This document shows, in pieces, positions 45,487-54,142 of a stretch of DNA of 58,940 nt. The notes under the pieces are model-generated. The model saw only the letters and a list, made by a program, of their open reading frames with translations. It searched no databases and had not been told where the DNA came from. Numbering within the stretch: position 1 is the stretch's first letter; every line of letters starts with the position of its first letter. The DNA is from Acidobacteriota bacterium (lineage in GTDB: Bacteria; Acidobacteriota; Terriglobia; Bryobacterales; Bryobacteraceae): the NCBI GenBank assembly GCA_025352795.1, contig JANXSF010000062.1:1-58940 (forward strand), in the 5' to 3' direction. The position numbers and the translations under genes were made by a program.

Positions 45487-47220
45487 ATGAAAATGAGAAT
45501 CCCAATTTACTTGATGTTAAACGGATTGTTGTTGGCACAAGCACCGCAAGCCCGCAATCCAACGCAACAGGGCGTTCCGGAAAACGCTTCTGGGCCAGTA
45601 CCGATTTTTCGGGTGACTGTGGTTTCCCGTACAACCAAAGCGATCAATTATCATCACCGCAGTGGGTCCACAATGGTTGGCCTTCGTGGCACTGATCTGA
45701 TGATTGACGCCAAAGGCGAGGCCAAGGTGGAGAGCAAGCAAGGTGTCATTAAGATTGACACTTACATGTCTAAGATGAGCCCGGCCACTAAGTACGGACC
45801 GGAGTATCTTACTTATGTAATGTGGGCAGTTACACCAGAGGGTCGGGCAACGAACATCGGTGAAGTGTTGCTGAACGGTGGCAACAGCAAGTTATCGGCA
45901 ACTTCCGAACTACAATCCTTTGGATTATTTGTTACCGCAGAACCTTACTTTGCTGTTACTCAACCAAGTGACGTTGTAGTAATGGAAAATTTCATCAGAC
46001 CCGACACCACGGGTACCATTGAGCAGATGGATGCTAAGTTTGAACTCCTTCAAAGAGGCCAGTATGTGCTCAATGTGAATCCGAAGGATCTTAAGCCAAT
46101 TGCCCTCGATCCGAAAGTGCCGCTGGAGTTGTATCAAGCTCGCAATGCTGTGCAGATTGCCCGTTGGGCTGGTGCACCGCAATACGCCGCCGATACTTTC
46201 CACAAAGCGGAAATTGGCCTGCTCAACGCCGAAGGTTATTTGATCGGTAAGGGCGGTAAGAAGAATATTGGCACGGTGGCTCGCGAAGCCGTTCAGATGG
46301 CCGAAGATGCCCGCATCATTACCATGAAAAAGATGGATGAGACATTCTTAGCCAACGAACGAGCCAGTTCAGCCGCACGTGAAACCAAAGCTCAAGATGA
46401 AGCGGCAGCAGCATTGGTCCTGCGCACGCAAGCAGAAGCGGATCAAAGAATGGAAGCTGAACGTCGGGCCAAGGCGGAAGCAGAGCGCGCAACTGCTCAA
46501 CTAGAAGCCAGCCGAGCCAGATCAGAAGTGGATGCCACGCGCGCTGCTGCCGTCACCGCAGCGGAAGGGGCAGCTCAGGAACGGGCGCGTCTGGAAGCCA
46601 GCCGTATGGCTGCTATGCGTGAATTAGAAAATGCCAAGTCACAAGCTGAACAGGCGCAGCTTGCCGCCAAGGCAGAACGTAGTAAGTTGGAAGAAGCTCG
46701 GGAAATGGCCAAAGCAGAAACTGCAAACGCAAAGATGGCCACAGCAGAAGCAGAACGACTTAGAAATCAGGCAGAGAAAGAGAAAGAGGAGTTACGAACT
46801 CAGTTACTAACTCAATTCAACCTGATTCTTGAAACGCGCGATTCTGCAAGAGGCTTAATCGTCAACATGTCCGATGTGTTGTTTGATACTGCGAAGTTTA
46901 GCCTGCGCGCAGGAGCGCGTGAAAAACTTTCGAAAGTAGCGGGCATCATTTTGGGCCATCCAGGATTGAAGTTGGAAGTGGAAGGCCATACGGACAGCGT
47001 TGGCGGTGATGAATATAATCAGAAGCTTTCAGAACAACGTAGCCAAGCGGTCTTGGAATACTTGGTAAAGCAAGGGATTGGCAGTCCAGCCATCACAGCA
47101 AAGGGTTTTGGTAAGACAAGCCCTGTAGCTACCAATGATACGGCGGTTGGAAGGCAACAAAATCGTAGAGTGGAACTAGTGGTATCTGGTGACATCATCG
47201 GGAATCCGTTAGTCAAGTAA
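45487..47220 (+). CDS. Secreted OmpA-family protein with coiled-coil stalk
   Basis: About 577 residues. Signal peptide 'MKMRIPIYLMLNGLLLAQ', an N-terminal beta-domain (about 30-220), then an alanine/glutamate-rich coiled coil (about 300-420, repeats of 'A-E-A-E-R'). It ends with an OmpA peptidoglycan-binding domain: 'VLFDTAKFSLRAGAREKLSK', 'LEVEGHTDSVGGDEYNQKLS', 'NRRVELVVSG'. The stalk suggests a bridge between the outer layer and the peptidoglycan. Start 45487 preferred over 45430. The SYLF, YtxH and OmpA genes form one envelope cluster. Confidence 0.9.
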   Translation: MKMRIPIYLMLNGLLLAQAPQARNPTQQGVPENASGPVPIFRVTVVSRTTKAINYHHRSGSTMVGLRGTDLMIDAKGEAKVESKQGVIKIDTYMSKMSPATKYGPEYLTYVMWAVTPEGRATNIGEVLLNGGNSKLSATSELQSFGLFVTAEPYFAVTQPSDVVVMENFIRPDTTGTIEQMDAKFELLQRGQYVLNVNPKDLKPIALDPKVPLELYQARNAVQIARWAGAPQYAADTFHKAEIGLLNAEGYLIGKGGKKNIGTVAREAVQMAEDARIITMKKMDETFLANERASSAARETKAQDEAAAALVLRTQAEADQRMEAERRAKAEAERATAQLEASRARSEVDATRAAAVTAAEGAAQERARLEASRMAAMRELENAKSQAEQAQLAAKAERSKLEEAREMAKAETANAKMATAEAERLRNQAEKEKEELRTQLLTQFNLILETRDSARGLIVNMSDVLFDTAKFSLRAGAREKLSKVAGIILGHPGLKLEVEGHTDSVGGDEYNQKLSEQRSQAVLEYLVKQGIGSPAITAKGFGKTSPVATNDTAVGRQQNRRVELVVSGDIIGNPLVK

Positions 47221-47253
47221 AACTCAATGATGTAAGTAGCAGTAACTTATAAA

Positions 47254-47291
47254 GCCCGCGATGACCTAGATCATTGCGGGCATTCTTTTTT
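47254..47291 (+). terminator. Rho-independent terminator after the OmpA gene
   Basis: A hairpin begins GCCCGC at 47254 and closes with GCGGGC at 47276-47281, with AATGATC/GATGACC partly pairing inside. A run of T (47286-47291) follows. It ends the SYLF-YtxH-OmpA transcript. Confidence 0.85.
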
Positions 47292-47499
47292 AGTTAGTGA
47301 ACCGTTCGACCCAAAATTTGCGGTCTGGGAGCAGGCTTGGCGTCATGGCAAGGTAATCATCGAGCCACACATAAGGCAGTTCGTCCAAGAGAAACGCAAT
47401 CAACTCTCCCTCTGTGGACTCACCTTCATCGCGAACCACTGCTTCATAATCAATCGCCAAAGATATTCCACTGTTGCTGCATTGTTTCTGCCACTGCAT
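47290..47499 (-). CDS. Hypothetical protein, probably 5'-truncated
   Basis: 69 codons from ATG 47499, but the same frame is open on to 47589 and reads like protein there ('GDSPRVSLFYRLEKPGKPIA'), with no start codon. No family recognised. C-terminus 'LLDELPYVWLDDYLAMTPS'. Probably the 3' part of a gene whose beginning is lost in the decayed patch. The region 47590-47830 beyond it shows no recognisable gene on either strand. Confidence 0.4.
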   Translation of the reverse strand: MQWQKQCSNSGISLAIDYEAVVRDEGESTEGELIAFLLDELPYVWLDDYLAMTPSLLPDRKFWVERFTN

Positions 47500-47830
47500 T
47501 GGTAGGTGGGAACAGTATAAGATCAGGGCGATCGGTTTTCCAGGTTTTTCAAGTCGGTAAAATAGGGAAACACGTGGGCTGTCCCCAAGTTACCTTAAAT
47601 GTGGTTGACTTTAGATCGAGGTTATCATGCTGGGACACTTCCGAGCGGTATTTCCGCAACTACCGTTCCGAGTCGCCATTCGGACAGCATGTGGACTTTC
47701 TCAAATATCAAGGGAAACTGTTTACTGGCGCATGGCGGCTCGGTATGCTTCCCAGACTCGTTTTACAAAGAACAATTAACGGCAACGGCACAATAACGGT
47801 AGTCTTCCGTGCCGATAAATTGCCGATACC

Positions 47831-48368
47831 ATGCCGTTTAATCGAAAATTTACCATCACGTGAAAAGTCGCCACGAGCCTCATTCGGATTGAATCGGCGA
47901 GGCAGGCTGTTCAAGATTTGCATAACGCCTTCCGTGCTTGCATCCCTCCGCGAAACGGCGCGCCTCTACTCAGCCCACTATTCCACCATGATCGAAGGCA
48001 ATCGATTGACCCAGGAACAGGTTGCCAAGGTAATCGAGCAACAACAATTTGCCGGGCGGGAGCGCGACGAAAAGGAAGTTCTGGGATATTACCCTGCCCT
48101 CGAAAAGGCGAAAAGACTGCGGAATCAGGCGCTCTTTTTTCTGAGGCACACATCCAAAGTTTGCATGGCCTTGTGATGGCGGACGGAAGGAAGACGACCA
48201 AGCCAACTCCTTACCGGGATGGACAGAATGTCATGCGGGATAGCCGCACCCGCAGCATTGTCTACATGCCGCCGGAAGCGAGCGATGTGCCGTCGTTGAT
48301 GAAAGATCTTGTCGCTTGGATTTCCACATCGCAGCGGCATTCGCTGCCCTGCCTAATTCGTGCCGGTG
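47831..48368 (+). pseudogene. Fic/DOC-family protein, multiply broken and 3'-truncated
   Basis: 'MPFNRKFTIT' is followed by an in-frame TGA (47861-47863). The same frame continues 'KVATSLIRIESARQAVQDL'. Near 47921 the frame shifts and gives 'ITPSVLASLRETARLYSAHY' and 'STMIEGNRLTQEQV', a Fic N-terminal domain. Near 48121-48140 it shifts again to 'GALFSEAHIQSLHGLVMADG' and 'YRDGQNVMRDSRTRSIVYMP'. Homology ends near 48368 after 'LPCLIRAG'. The catalytic HxFx(D/E)GNGR block is absent. The next codons to 48457 ('VLIGGAGEVVHRSPG', '...IVQRRNGN') belong to something else. A dead AMPylase gene. Confidence 0.8.
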
Positions 48369-48565
48369 TTCTCATCGGTGGAGCAGGAGAAGTAGTGCAT
48401 CGCTCGCCAGGCACTACATTCAATGTGGATATTGTGCAGCGGCGAAACGGAAACTAACATCTGCACGCGCCTCGCCACTTCTTTGACGAGGCAGCGAGGC
48501 AACTTTTCAACTTTTGTCTTAATGTTTTATCTATTTCTCAACTCAGACATTCTAGAGGCAATTCT

Positions 48566-49199
48566 CTACCAGCGAAAGCCCAGCGTGACTGGAACATAGT
48601 CAGTGTAGCGATCATTCCCCATGAAAATGCGGTTATAACGGGCTTCTGCGAACACTTTTCCGTGCCATTTCGTCCCAACAGAAAATCCGGCACCTACATT
48701 AATGCCCGGCTTATTGACTGTGTAGGAAGACAAAATCTGGGTCGTTGGGACTGTCACATTATAAAATCCGAAAAAAGGATCAAATGCGCTAAATGATGCA
48801 GAAGATGGTCTAGTGAACTCTCGAGTGGTCCGGTATAAACCACCTCCGCCGACTATGTAAAGGTCAGCGTGCCGGGTAGCGTTTAGGTGCACTATAGGGT
48901 CCAACGTCGCAGAAAAGACTCCGACATTTCCTCCCGGAAAACCCACATTCGCAAGCGTGGCTCCATTAATCCCGAACCTATTGTAGCCAACATCAATCAT
49001 GGTTCCGAAGTATCTGGAGAAATTAACGCCTGCTCCTCCAGTTAAATTCCATCCGTTATCGAGTCGACGACCAGCGTTTCCTAGGGTCTGAGTGTAACCT
49101 CCTCCTAAATCGGATGCGAATCGGGGGCCCTCCTGTGCCCACGCAGTTGAGCAACAACACGATAATAGCGCAATTGTTGCCCCTTAGATCTTTTTTCAT
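48566..49199 (-). pseudogene. Outer-membrane beta-barrel protein, frameshifted in signal peptide
   Basis: ATG 49199 reads 'MKKDLRG', then goes out of frame. Removing one G from a GGGG run (plus CCCC 49180-49183) gives 'ATIALLSCCCSTAWA', a good signal peptide with cleavage before 'QEGPRFASDLGGGYTQTLG'. The rest is intact: 'YFGTMIDVGYNRFGINGATL', 'FAEARYNRIF' and the C-terminal aromatic 'VPVTLGFRW'. The barrel is about 190 residues. Internal starts near 49000 would lack export. Either dead or phase-variable at the G run. Confidence 0.7.
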
Positions 49200-49453
49200 G
49201 CAGTGTCTAATCCTCATTATCAATCTCCTTTTTTGATAAGTAGACGATGGCGTTCAGCCGTTAGTCCTGCACGTATTAATGCATTTTAAATGCCAACTAA
49301 TGAACTCATTGTTTTTTCAATAACTTATTAGAAATTCATGCTAAGTTTTTCGTCGCAGAAATTTCGTTGGAGCGCAAGTCCTGCTTTCGCTTCTTCCACA
49401 TTCCCAGAATAAGGAAGTGGCAAATAGCTTGGTGTCAAGTCCCCGAAGCCGAT

Positions 49454-50412
49454 TCAGTCCAGACGCTTGACCACTTCCACTCGCCGATTCAGGGCGCGCC
49501 CTTCCTCCGCATCGTTGCTGGCAAGCGGGGCCAACGGACCTACTCCGTACGGCGAAAGGCTACCGGTTGCGATTCGATGTTCCCCGACAAGTGCCGCCAC
49601 CAATGCGGCGGCGCGGCGGCGCGATAAATCCTGGTTGTAATCAACTTTTCCTTTGCCGTCCGTATGCCCTACTATAAATACGTTCACGGTGGGGTCCGAA
49701 CGCAGATACTTCGCCAATTCCTCTAGCTGAGGTTTGGATTCCGGTTTCAATTCGGCACGGTCGAAATCGAAGAATACCGAATACAACGCCACTCGCCCTT
49801 GCCTGGCGATCTCGCTACGCAGCGTATCGGCCTCAATTACTTTCACTCGAGTTTCCATGGCAGCGGGCTGTCACAATATCCACTATCACAACCGGCAGAA
49901 CCGGCCCCCGCGCGGCGATCCGGATGTACTCCGTTCCAACAGGCACGCGTCGACTCGCCACCAGGTAATGCTGATCCTCAATGGACCCGTCGCCGTATTA
50001 AGGATAGCTGTCGACGCAATTCGACCAGACCTTCCAGCATGCGGCTCGCACAATTTGCGCGACTGCACGTGTACAAAACTCGGAAGCCTGCACTCTTCAG
50101 CGCGTTGGTATAGTTGGTGAAAATTTCCAGCGCCGAACGACCCCGCGGACCCTGCAATGCAGTCAATGTACGACGCCCTTCCACGTCGATGCGCTCGAAC
50201 TGACGACGGGCGTTGAATTGTGTGGCCATGGCAGTGCGGTCGAAAGCACGAACGCTCTGTTCCTTAATCAAAGACCCTTCGTAGCGTCCAACGATGGGCG
50301 GCTCCACCGCATCCTTGATGTCTTGAGCGCTGACCAGCCCAGCCCCCGGCGCGACACAGAGCATCAGCAGGGCAATATGGGTGACCGTGCGACGGTCACT
50401 ATGGAACAACAT
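49454..50412 (-). pseudogene. OmpA-family protein (DUF4892-like plus OmpA), two frameshifts
   Basis: First part: signal peptide 'THIALLMLCVAPGAGLVSAQ' and 'VEGRRTLTALQGPRGRSALE', '...SAGFRVLYTC', a DUF4892-like pattern. One base is extra near 49996-50003. The next frame gives 'YGDGSIEDQHYLVASRRVPV' and 'VLPVVIVDIVTAR'. A second one-base change near 49861-49866 leads into 'METRVKVIEADTLRSEIARQ' and an OmpA domain ('VNVFIVGHTDGKGKVDYNQD', 'NRRVEV'). Three frames are needed for one protein of about 319 residues. The gap 49200-49453 before it holds nothing recognisable. Confidence 0.8.
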
Positions 50413-50441
50413 GAACCCAGTATATTATGCCGAGTTTAGTT

Positions 50442-50864
50442 TCAGGCTATGGCGAACAAGTCGGCCACAATCTTTCCGATTTCCATGAAGCGTTTCAGCT
50501 CTGCCGGTTTCTGAAAATATCGGTTTGCCCCTAATGCCATGCAGCGTTCCCAATCTCTTGGCGAATCGGAAGAGGTCATCATGATCACTGGCGTGCCACT
50601 TAGATGCGTGAGGCTGCGTAGGCGGGCCAACACTTCTGCACCGTCTCGACGGGGAAGATTTAGATCCAACAGCATTAAATCTAACGTATCACCGCTTGCT
50701 TCTGACTTGTCCAACATTTGAATGGCTTCTTCGCCATCTTTCACAACGGTTAAGGTGAACGAATGCAGCGGTCCTTTCAAATGTTCATTCAACGCTCGTC
50801 GAACAAGGAACACGTCACCCGGATTATCTTCGGCAAGAACAATCTTCCAAGCCTTCGCCATCAT
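50442..50864 (-). CDS. Single-domain response regulator (Rcp1-like)
   Basis: About 140 residues, a stand-alone receiver: 'WKIVLAEDNPGDVFLVRRAL' (acidic pair E-D), the phosphoacceptor Asp in 'LMLLDLNLPRRDGAEVL', Thr/Ser in 'VIMMTSSDSP' and the Lys in 'RYFQKPAEL'. The Rcp1/CheY-like type often serves phytochrome-like kinases. Its start (50864) overlaps the stop of the histidine kinase gene (50861-50863), so the two are coupled. Confidence 0.93.
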   Translation of the reverse strand: MMAKAWKIVLAEDNPGDVFLVRRALNEHLKGPLHSFTLTVVKDGEEAIQMLDKSEASGDTLDLMLLDLNLPRRDGAEVLARLRSLTHLSGTPVIMMTSSDSPRDWERCMALGANRYFQKPAELKRFMEIGKIVADLFAIA

Positions 50865-53404
50865 ACCCTTCGACCCAAGGATGGCACTGAAAACAGGAAA
50901 GTCGCCCCCTCTCCTAGCTTCGATTCCACCCATAGTCTTCCTCCGTTGCGCTCAATCAATTTCTTGCACAAAGCCAATCCGATCCCTGTACCGGGCTGAT
51001 CTTGACCGTGCAGCCTCCCAAAAATTCGGAATATCTGTTCCTGATAGTTAAGTGCAATCCCAATGCCATTGTCGCTGACCTTGAAAATCCACATACCATC
51101 ACTTTCCTCAGCCTCTATGTTGATCATCGGCGGGACATTGCTTTTACGATATTTCAGAGCATTGCTTAACAGGTTCTGAAACAGTTGCACCAGGTGAATT
51201 TCCGCCATTGCCACAGCAGGAAGTGGACCATGATGAATCTGTGCTTGCACCTCTTCTATCAACAACTTGAGATTGGTGGTAGCCATGTTCAGAGCCGTCT
51301 CACTGTCAGCGTTAGCGATAAGATTTTCTTCCTGCGAAGTGACTCTGGAATAAGCCAGCAAATCCTTCAGCAAAGCTTCCATCCGCTGGGCCCCGTTGAC
51401 GGCAAATTCCATGTATTCCTTGGCTTGCCCCTCCAATTGATCGGCAAACTCCTCCTGCAGCAATTGAGAGTATATGATGACCATGCGAAGCGGTTCTTGC
51501 AGATCGTGACTGGCCACGTACGCAAATTGTTCCAAATCCTGGTTTGACCGCAAAAGTGCCTGGTTCAGCTTTTCCAGCTCTTCCTTACCGGCACGCATGG
51601 AATCGGCTGCCTCGCGATGATTATGGACGTCAGTGCACGACCCGAACCACCGTAAAATTTGCCCTTCACGGTCGCGCACAGCCAATGCCCGGCAAGTGTG
51701 CCACCTTGGACCAGCCTCTTTTGAGGCTTGGATGCGGCAGTCCATTAAGAAACTTTCGCCGGTCTCAACTGATTTTTTCCAGGCATCCAGGCACCGCTCC
51801 CGGTCTTCTGGATGCAGGAACTGACTCCAGCCATGCTCGCCGGTGGCTTCTGGCGATAATCCAGTTTGTTCCTGCCAGCGAACGTTCATGTATTCGGTGG
51901 TTCCATCCGGTCTGCTGGTCCAAACCAACTGGGCTAGCGCGTCGGCAGTCACCCGATACTGCTGTTCACTCCAAAGGATGTCTTCTTCAATGCGTTTGCG
52001 CTCAGAAATATCGGAATAATAAGCCGTACAGTACGAAGCCTTGCCCTTTGAATCGCGCACTACGGTGACATCGGCCAACACTGGGAATCGACTGCCATCC
52101 TTGCGCACATGGACCGATTCAGTGATGGCCCGCTTGCTGGCTGTGACGGCTGTTGCTTCCATCTCCCACGATTCGGGAACCACCAGCTTACTGAGCAATC
52201 CGCCCTTCAATTCTTCCTCGGTGTATCCGTGCATTTCAGCAAAGGAGGGGTTTACTTCGTCAAAGTAGGGTTGGGTTCCATCCAGTCTCAAAATTGCCAT
52301 ACCAAAGCCAGCGTGTTGAAACACGTGTTGCCAGCGTCTTAGCAGGTCATCTGCCAATTTCTTCTGGGTGATATCGCGGAACACCATCACCACTCCGGCC
52401 AACTGGTGCTCGTGATCAAAAATGGGGGCAGCACTATCGTCCACCACAATTCTGGTGCCATCGGGTCGCACCAGAAATGCAGGATTATCTAAAGTTACAA
52501 TTGTGGAGTTGCGCAGCACCCTACGTACCGGATTTTCTATGGCACACCCGGCAGTTTCGCCTTCCAAGGGAAACACCTGTTCAATGGCTTTGCCCAGGCC
52601 GTCTTCTTTGTTCTGCATTCCGGTCATCGCTGTGGCGACGGGGTTGAGGTACGTGACTAAACCCACGGAATCGGCGGTAATTACGCCATCACCAATGCTG
52701 GACAAGGTGGTTAAGGTACGCAAACGGGAATCTTCCAGCCGGTCAATCAAATCTTCCCGACGCATGGACGCCCTTCGAATCAGGAACAGCGAAAAGGCCA
52801 AAAGTCCAACCAATACAGCACAGGCGGCCAGGATCGCTTTTCTGGATCTGGCGGTTTCCTCTTCCAAATCTTGCGTTACTGTTTGCAGATCTCCATAAGC
52901 AGAGTTGCTAATATATTCAGACAATTGCCGAAAAGTATCCATTGTCTGCCTGCCACGATTGGACCGCACTACTTCCAGTGCCGCAGCTTCCCCCATCTGC
53001 TCGCGAATCATCAGGGTGGCTTCCACCTCCACGGTCTTTTCCGCAATTAATGTGCGCATCTGGCTAACCCGAGCTAGTTGATCGTCCCGGCGAACCAGGG
53101 CACTCAACCCATCAATATAGCTGGGCAGATTGGCTTTGGCGCGTTGATATGGATCCAAATAAGTGCGGTCCCCGGTGAGCAGAAATCCGCGTTGGCCCAC
53201 TTCCAGATCTTTCAAGAGGGATAGAATTCCCTGGTTAGAATACAAGATTTGTTGCAGACGGTTCACTTCCACTCGAGACCGCAGCCGGGCACTGGTGTCT
53301 TTATAAGACATCCAGCCAATCACGGCCACAGCCACAATGGCTAGCGGAAACAGGATTTGCTCTAATCGAACCTTGCTGAGACGCGGTATGGGGGCAAATG
53401 GCAT
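50861..53404 (-). CDS. CHASE3-PAS sensor histidine kinase
   Basis: 847 residues. TM1 about 15-32, CHASE3 sensor (about 35-180, 'LKDLEVGQRGFLLTGDRTYL'), TM2 about 190-212. Three PAS modules follow (about 225-350, 355-480, 485-610), with PAC-type 'DITQKKLADDLLRRW' and 'DISERKRIEEDI'. HisKA H-box 'ASHDLQEPLRMV' (His about 633), then HATPase with 'NLLSNALKYRK', 'DNGIGI' and 'GTGIGLALCKKL'. The partner is the coupled receiver downstream. Senses a periplasmic and probably an intracellular signal. Confidence 0.93.
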   Translation of the reverse strand: MPFAPIPRLSKVRLEQILFPLAIVAVAVIGWMSYKDTSARLRSRVEVNRLQQILYSNQGILSLLKDLEVGQRGFLLTGDRTYLDPYQRAKANLPSYIDGLSALVRRDDQLARVSQMRTLIAEKTVEVEATLMIREQMGEAAALEVVRSNRGRQTMDTFRQLSEYISNSAYGDLQTVTQDLEEETARSRKAILAACAVLVGLLAFSLFLIRRASMRREDLIDRLEDSRLRTLTTLSSIGDGVITADSVGLVTYLNPVATAMTGMQNKEDGLGKAIEQVFPLEGETAGCAIENPVRRVLRNSTIVTLDNPAFLVRPDGTRIVVDDSAAPIFDHEHQLAGVVMVFRDITQKKLADDLLRRWQHVFQHAGFGMAILRLDGTQPYFDEVNPSFAEMHGYTEEELKGGLLSKLVVPESWEMEATAVTASKRAITESVHVRKDGSRFPVLADVTVVRDSKGKASYCTAYYSDISERKRIEEDILWSEQQYRVTADALAQLVWTSRPDGTTEYMNVRWQEQTGLSPEATGEHGWSQFLHPEDRERCLDAWKKSVETGESFLMDCRIQASKEAGPRWHTCRALAVRDREGQILRWFGSCTDVHNHREAADSMRAGKEELEKLNQALLRSNQDLEQFAYVASHDLQEPLRMVIIYSQLLQEEFADQLEGQAKEYMEFAVNGAQRMEALLKDLLAYSRVTSQEENLIANADSETALNMATTNLKLLIEEVQAQIHHGPLPAVAMAEIHLVQLFQNLLSNALKYRKSNVPPMINIEAEESDGMWIFKVSDNGIGIALNYQEQIFRIFGRLHGQDQPGTGIGLALCKKLIERNGGRLWVESKLGEGATFLFSVPSLGRRV

Positions 53405-53431
53405 GAGTAATTTTTATGATACTTTAGGCTG

Positions 53432-54142
53432 ATGGCTAGCGCGAACCAATCCGCATTGCAGGAAACCGAATTGGATCGGTTTCATAAGTTTGCCTCCACA
53501 ACGGTACATCATCTGCGCGAACCCGTAAGGATGATAAACATTTACACGGCAATGCTGCAAGCGTTGGAATTAACTGGCGAAGCCGGAGAATCGTTGGACT
53601 TCCTGCGACATTCTGCCGCGCAAATGCAAAAGTTGCTGGACGGGTTGGCAGAATTTGCCTCCGCATCGGCAGGGATTGCCAGAGTCTATTCATTAAGCCT
53701 CAATTTGCCTCTTCGTCAGGCTCTGCTTGCACTGAACAGCGAAATAACGGAAGCAGAAGCAACTGTTGCTTGTGACGACCTTCCAGTTGTGCCATGCGAC
53801 TTTGATCAGATGCAATTGGTCTTCCATCATTTGATTCGTAATGCCTTGCAATATAGCGTTGGGGCCAAGCCACATATTTCCATTTCAGCAATCAGCCATC
53901 CCACGGAATGGGTGATTCAAGTTCGGGATAACGGGCCCGGAGTTGAAGCAGAGTTTCACCAACGCGTTTTTGAGCTGTATAGCCGCTTGCACGGCGGCAA
54001 AAGCTATCCTGGAAATGGCCTGGGGTTGGCAATTTGCAAAGCTATTGTGGAATCGCATAAAGGCAGAATCTGGGTGGAATCCACGGCCGGTGCCGGAGCT
54101 ACATTCTGCTTTGCACTACCCCACGTTGGAATCCACCCCTGA
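53432..54142 (+). CDS. Sensor-less histidine kinase
   Basis: 236 residues: only the transmitter. H-box 'TVHHLREPVRMINIYTAML' (residues 24-42), N-box 'HHLIRNALQYS', 'DNGPGVEAEF', and 'GNGLGLAICKAIVE'. The H-box matches the style of the large kinase at 50861 ('SHDLQEPLRMV'), so the two probably share an ancestor. No membrane segment or sensor; input must come from another protein. Divergent from the large kinase (27 nt apart) and convergent, with a 27-nt overlap, with the NtrC-type gene. Confidence 0.9.
   Translation: MASANQSALQETELDRFHKFASTTVHHLREPVRMINIYTAMLQALELTGEAGESLDFLRHSAAQMQKLLDGLAEFASASAGIARVYSLSLNLPLRQALLALNSEITEAEATVACDDLPVVPCDFDQMQLVFHHLIRNALQYSVGAKPHISISAISHPTEWVIQVRDNGPGVEAEFHQRVFELYSRLHGGKSYPGNGLGLAICKAIVESHKGRIWVESTAGAGATFCFALPHVGIHP

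Noticed and set aside
47337-47830. An open plus-strand frame reading 'WDTSERYFRNYRSESPFG' and similar
   Set aside because: No family recognised; it runs into the Fic remnant by frame chance and has no ribosome site, so it is not listed as a gene.
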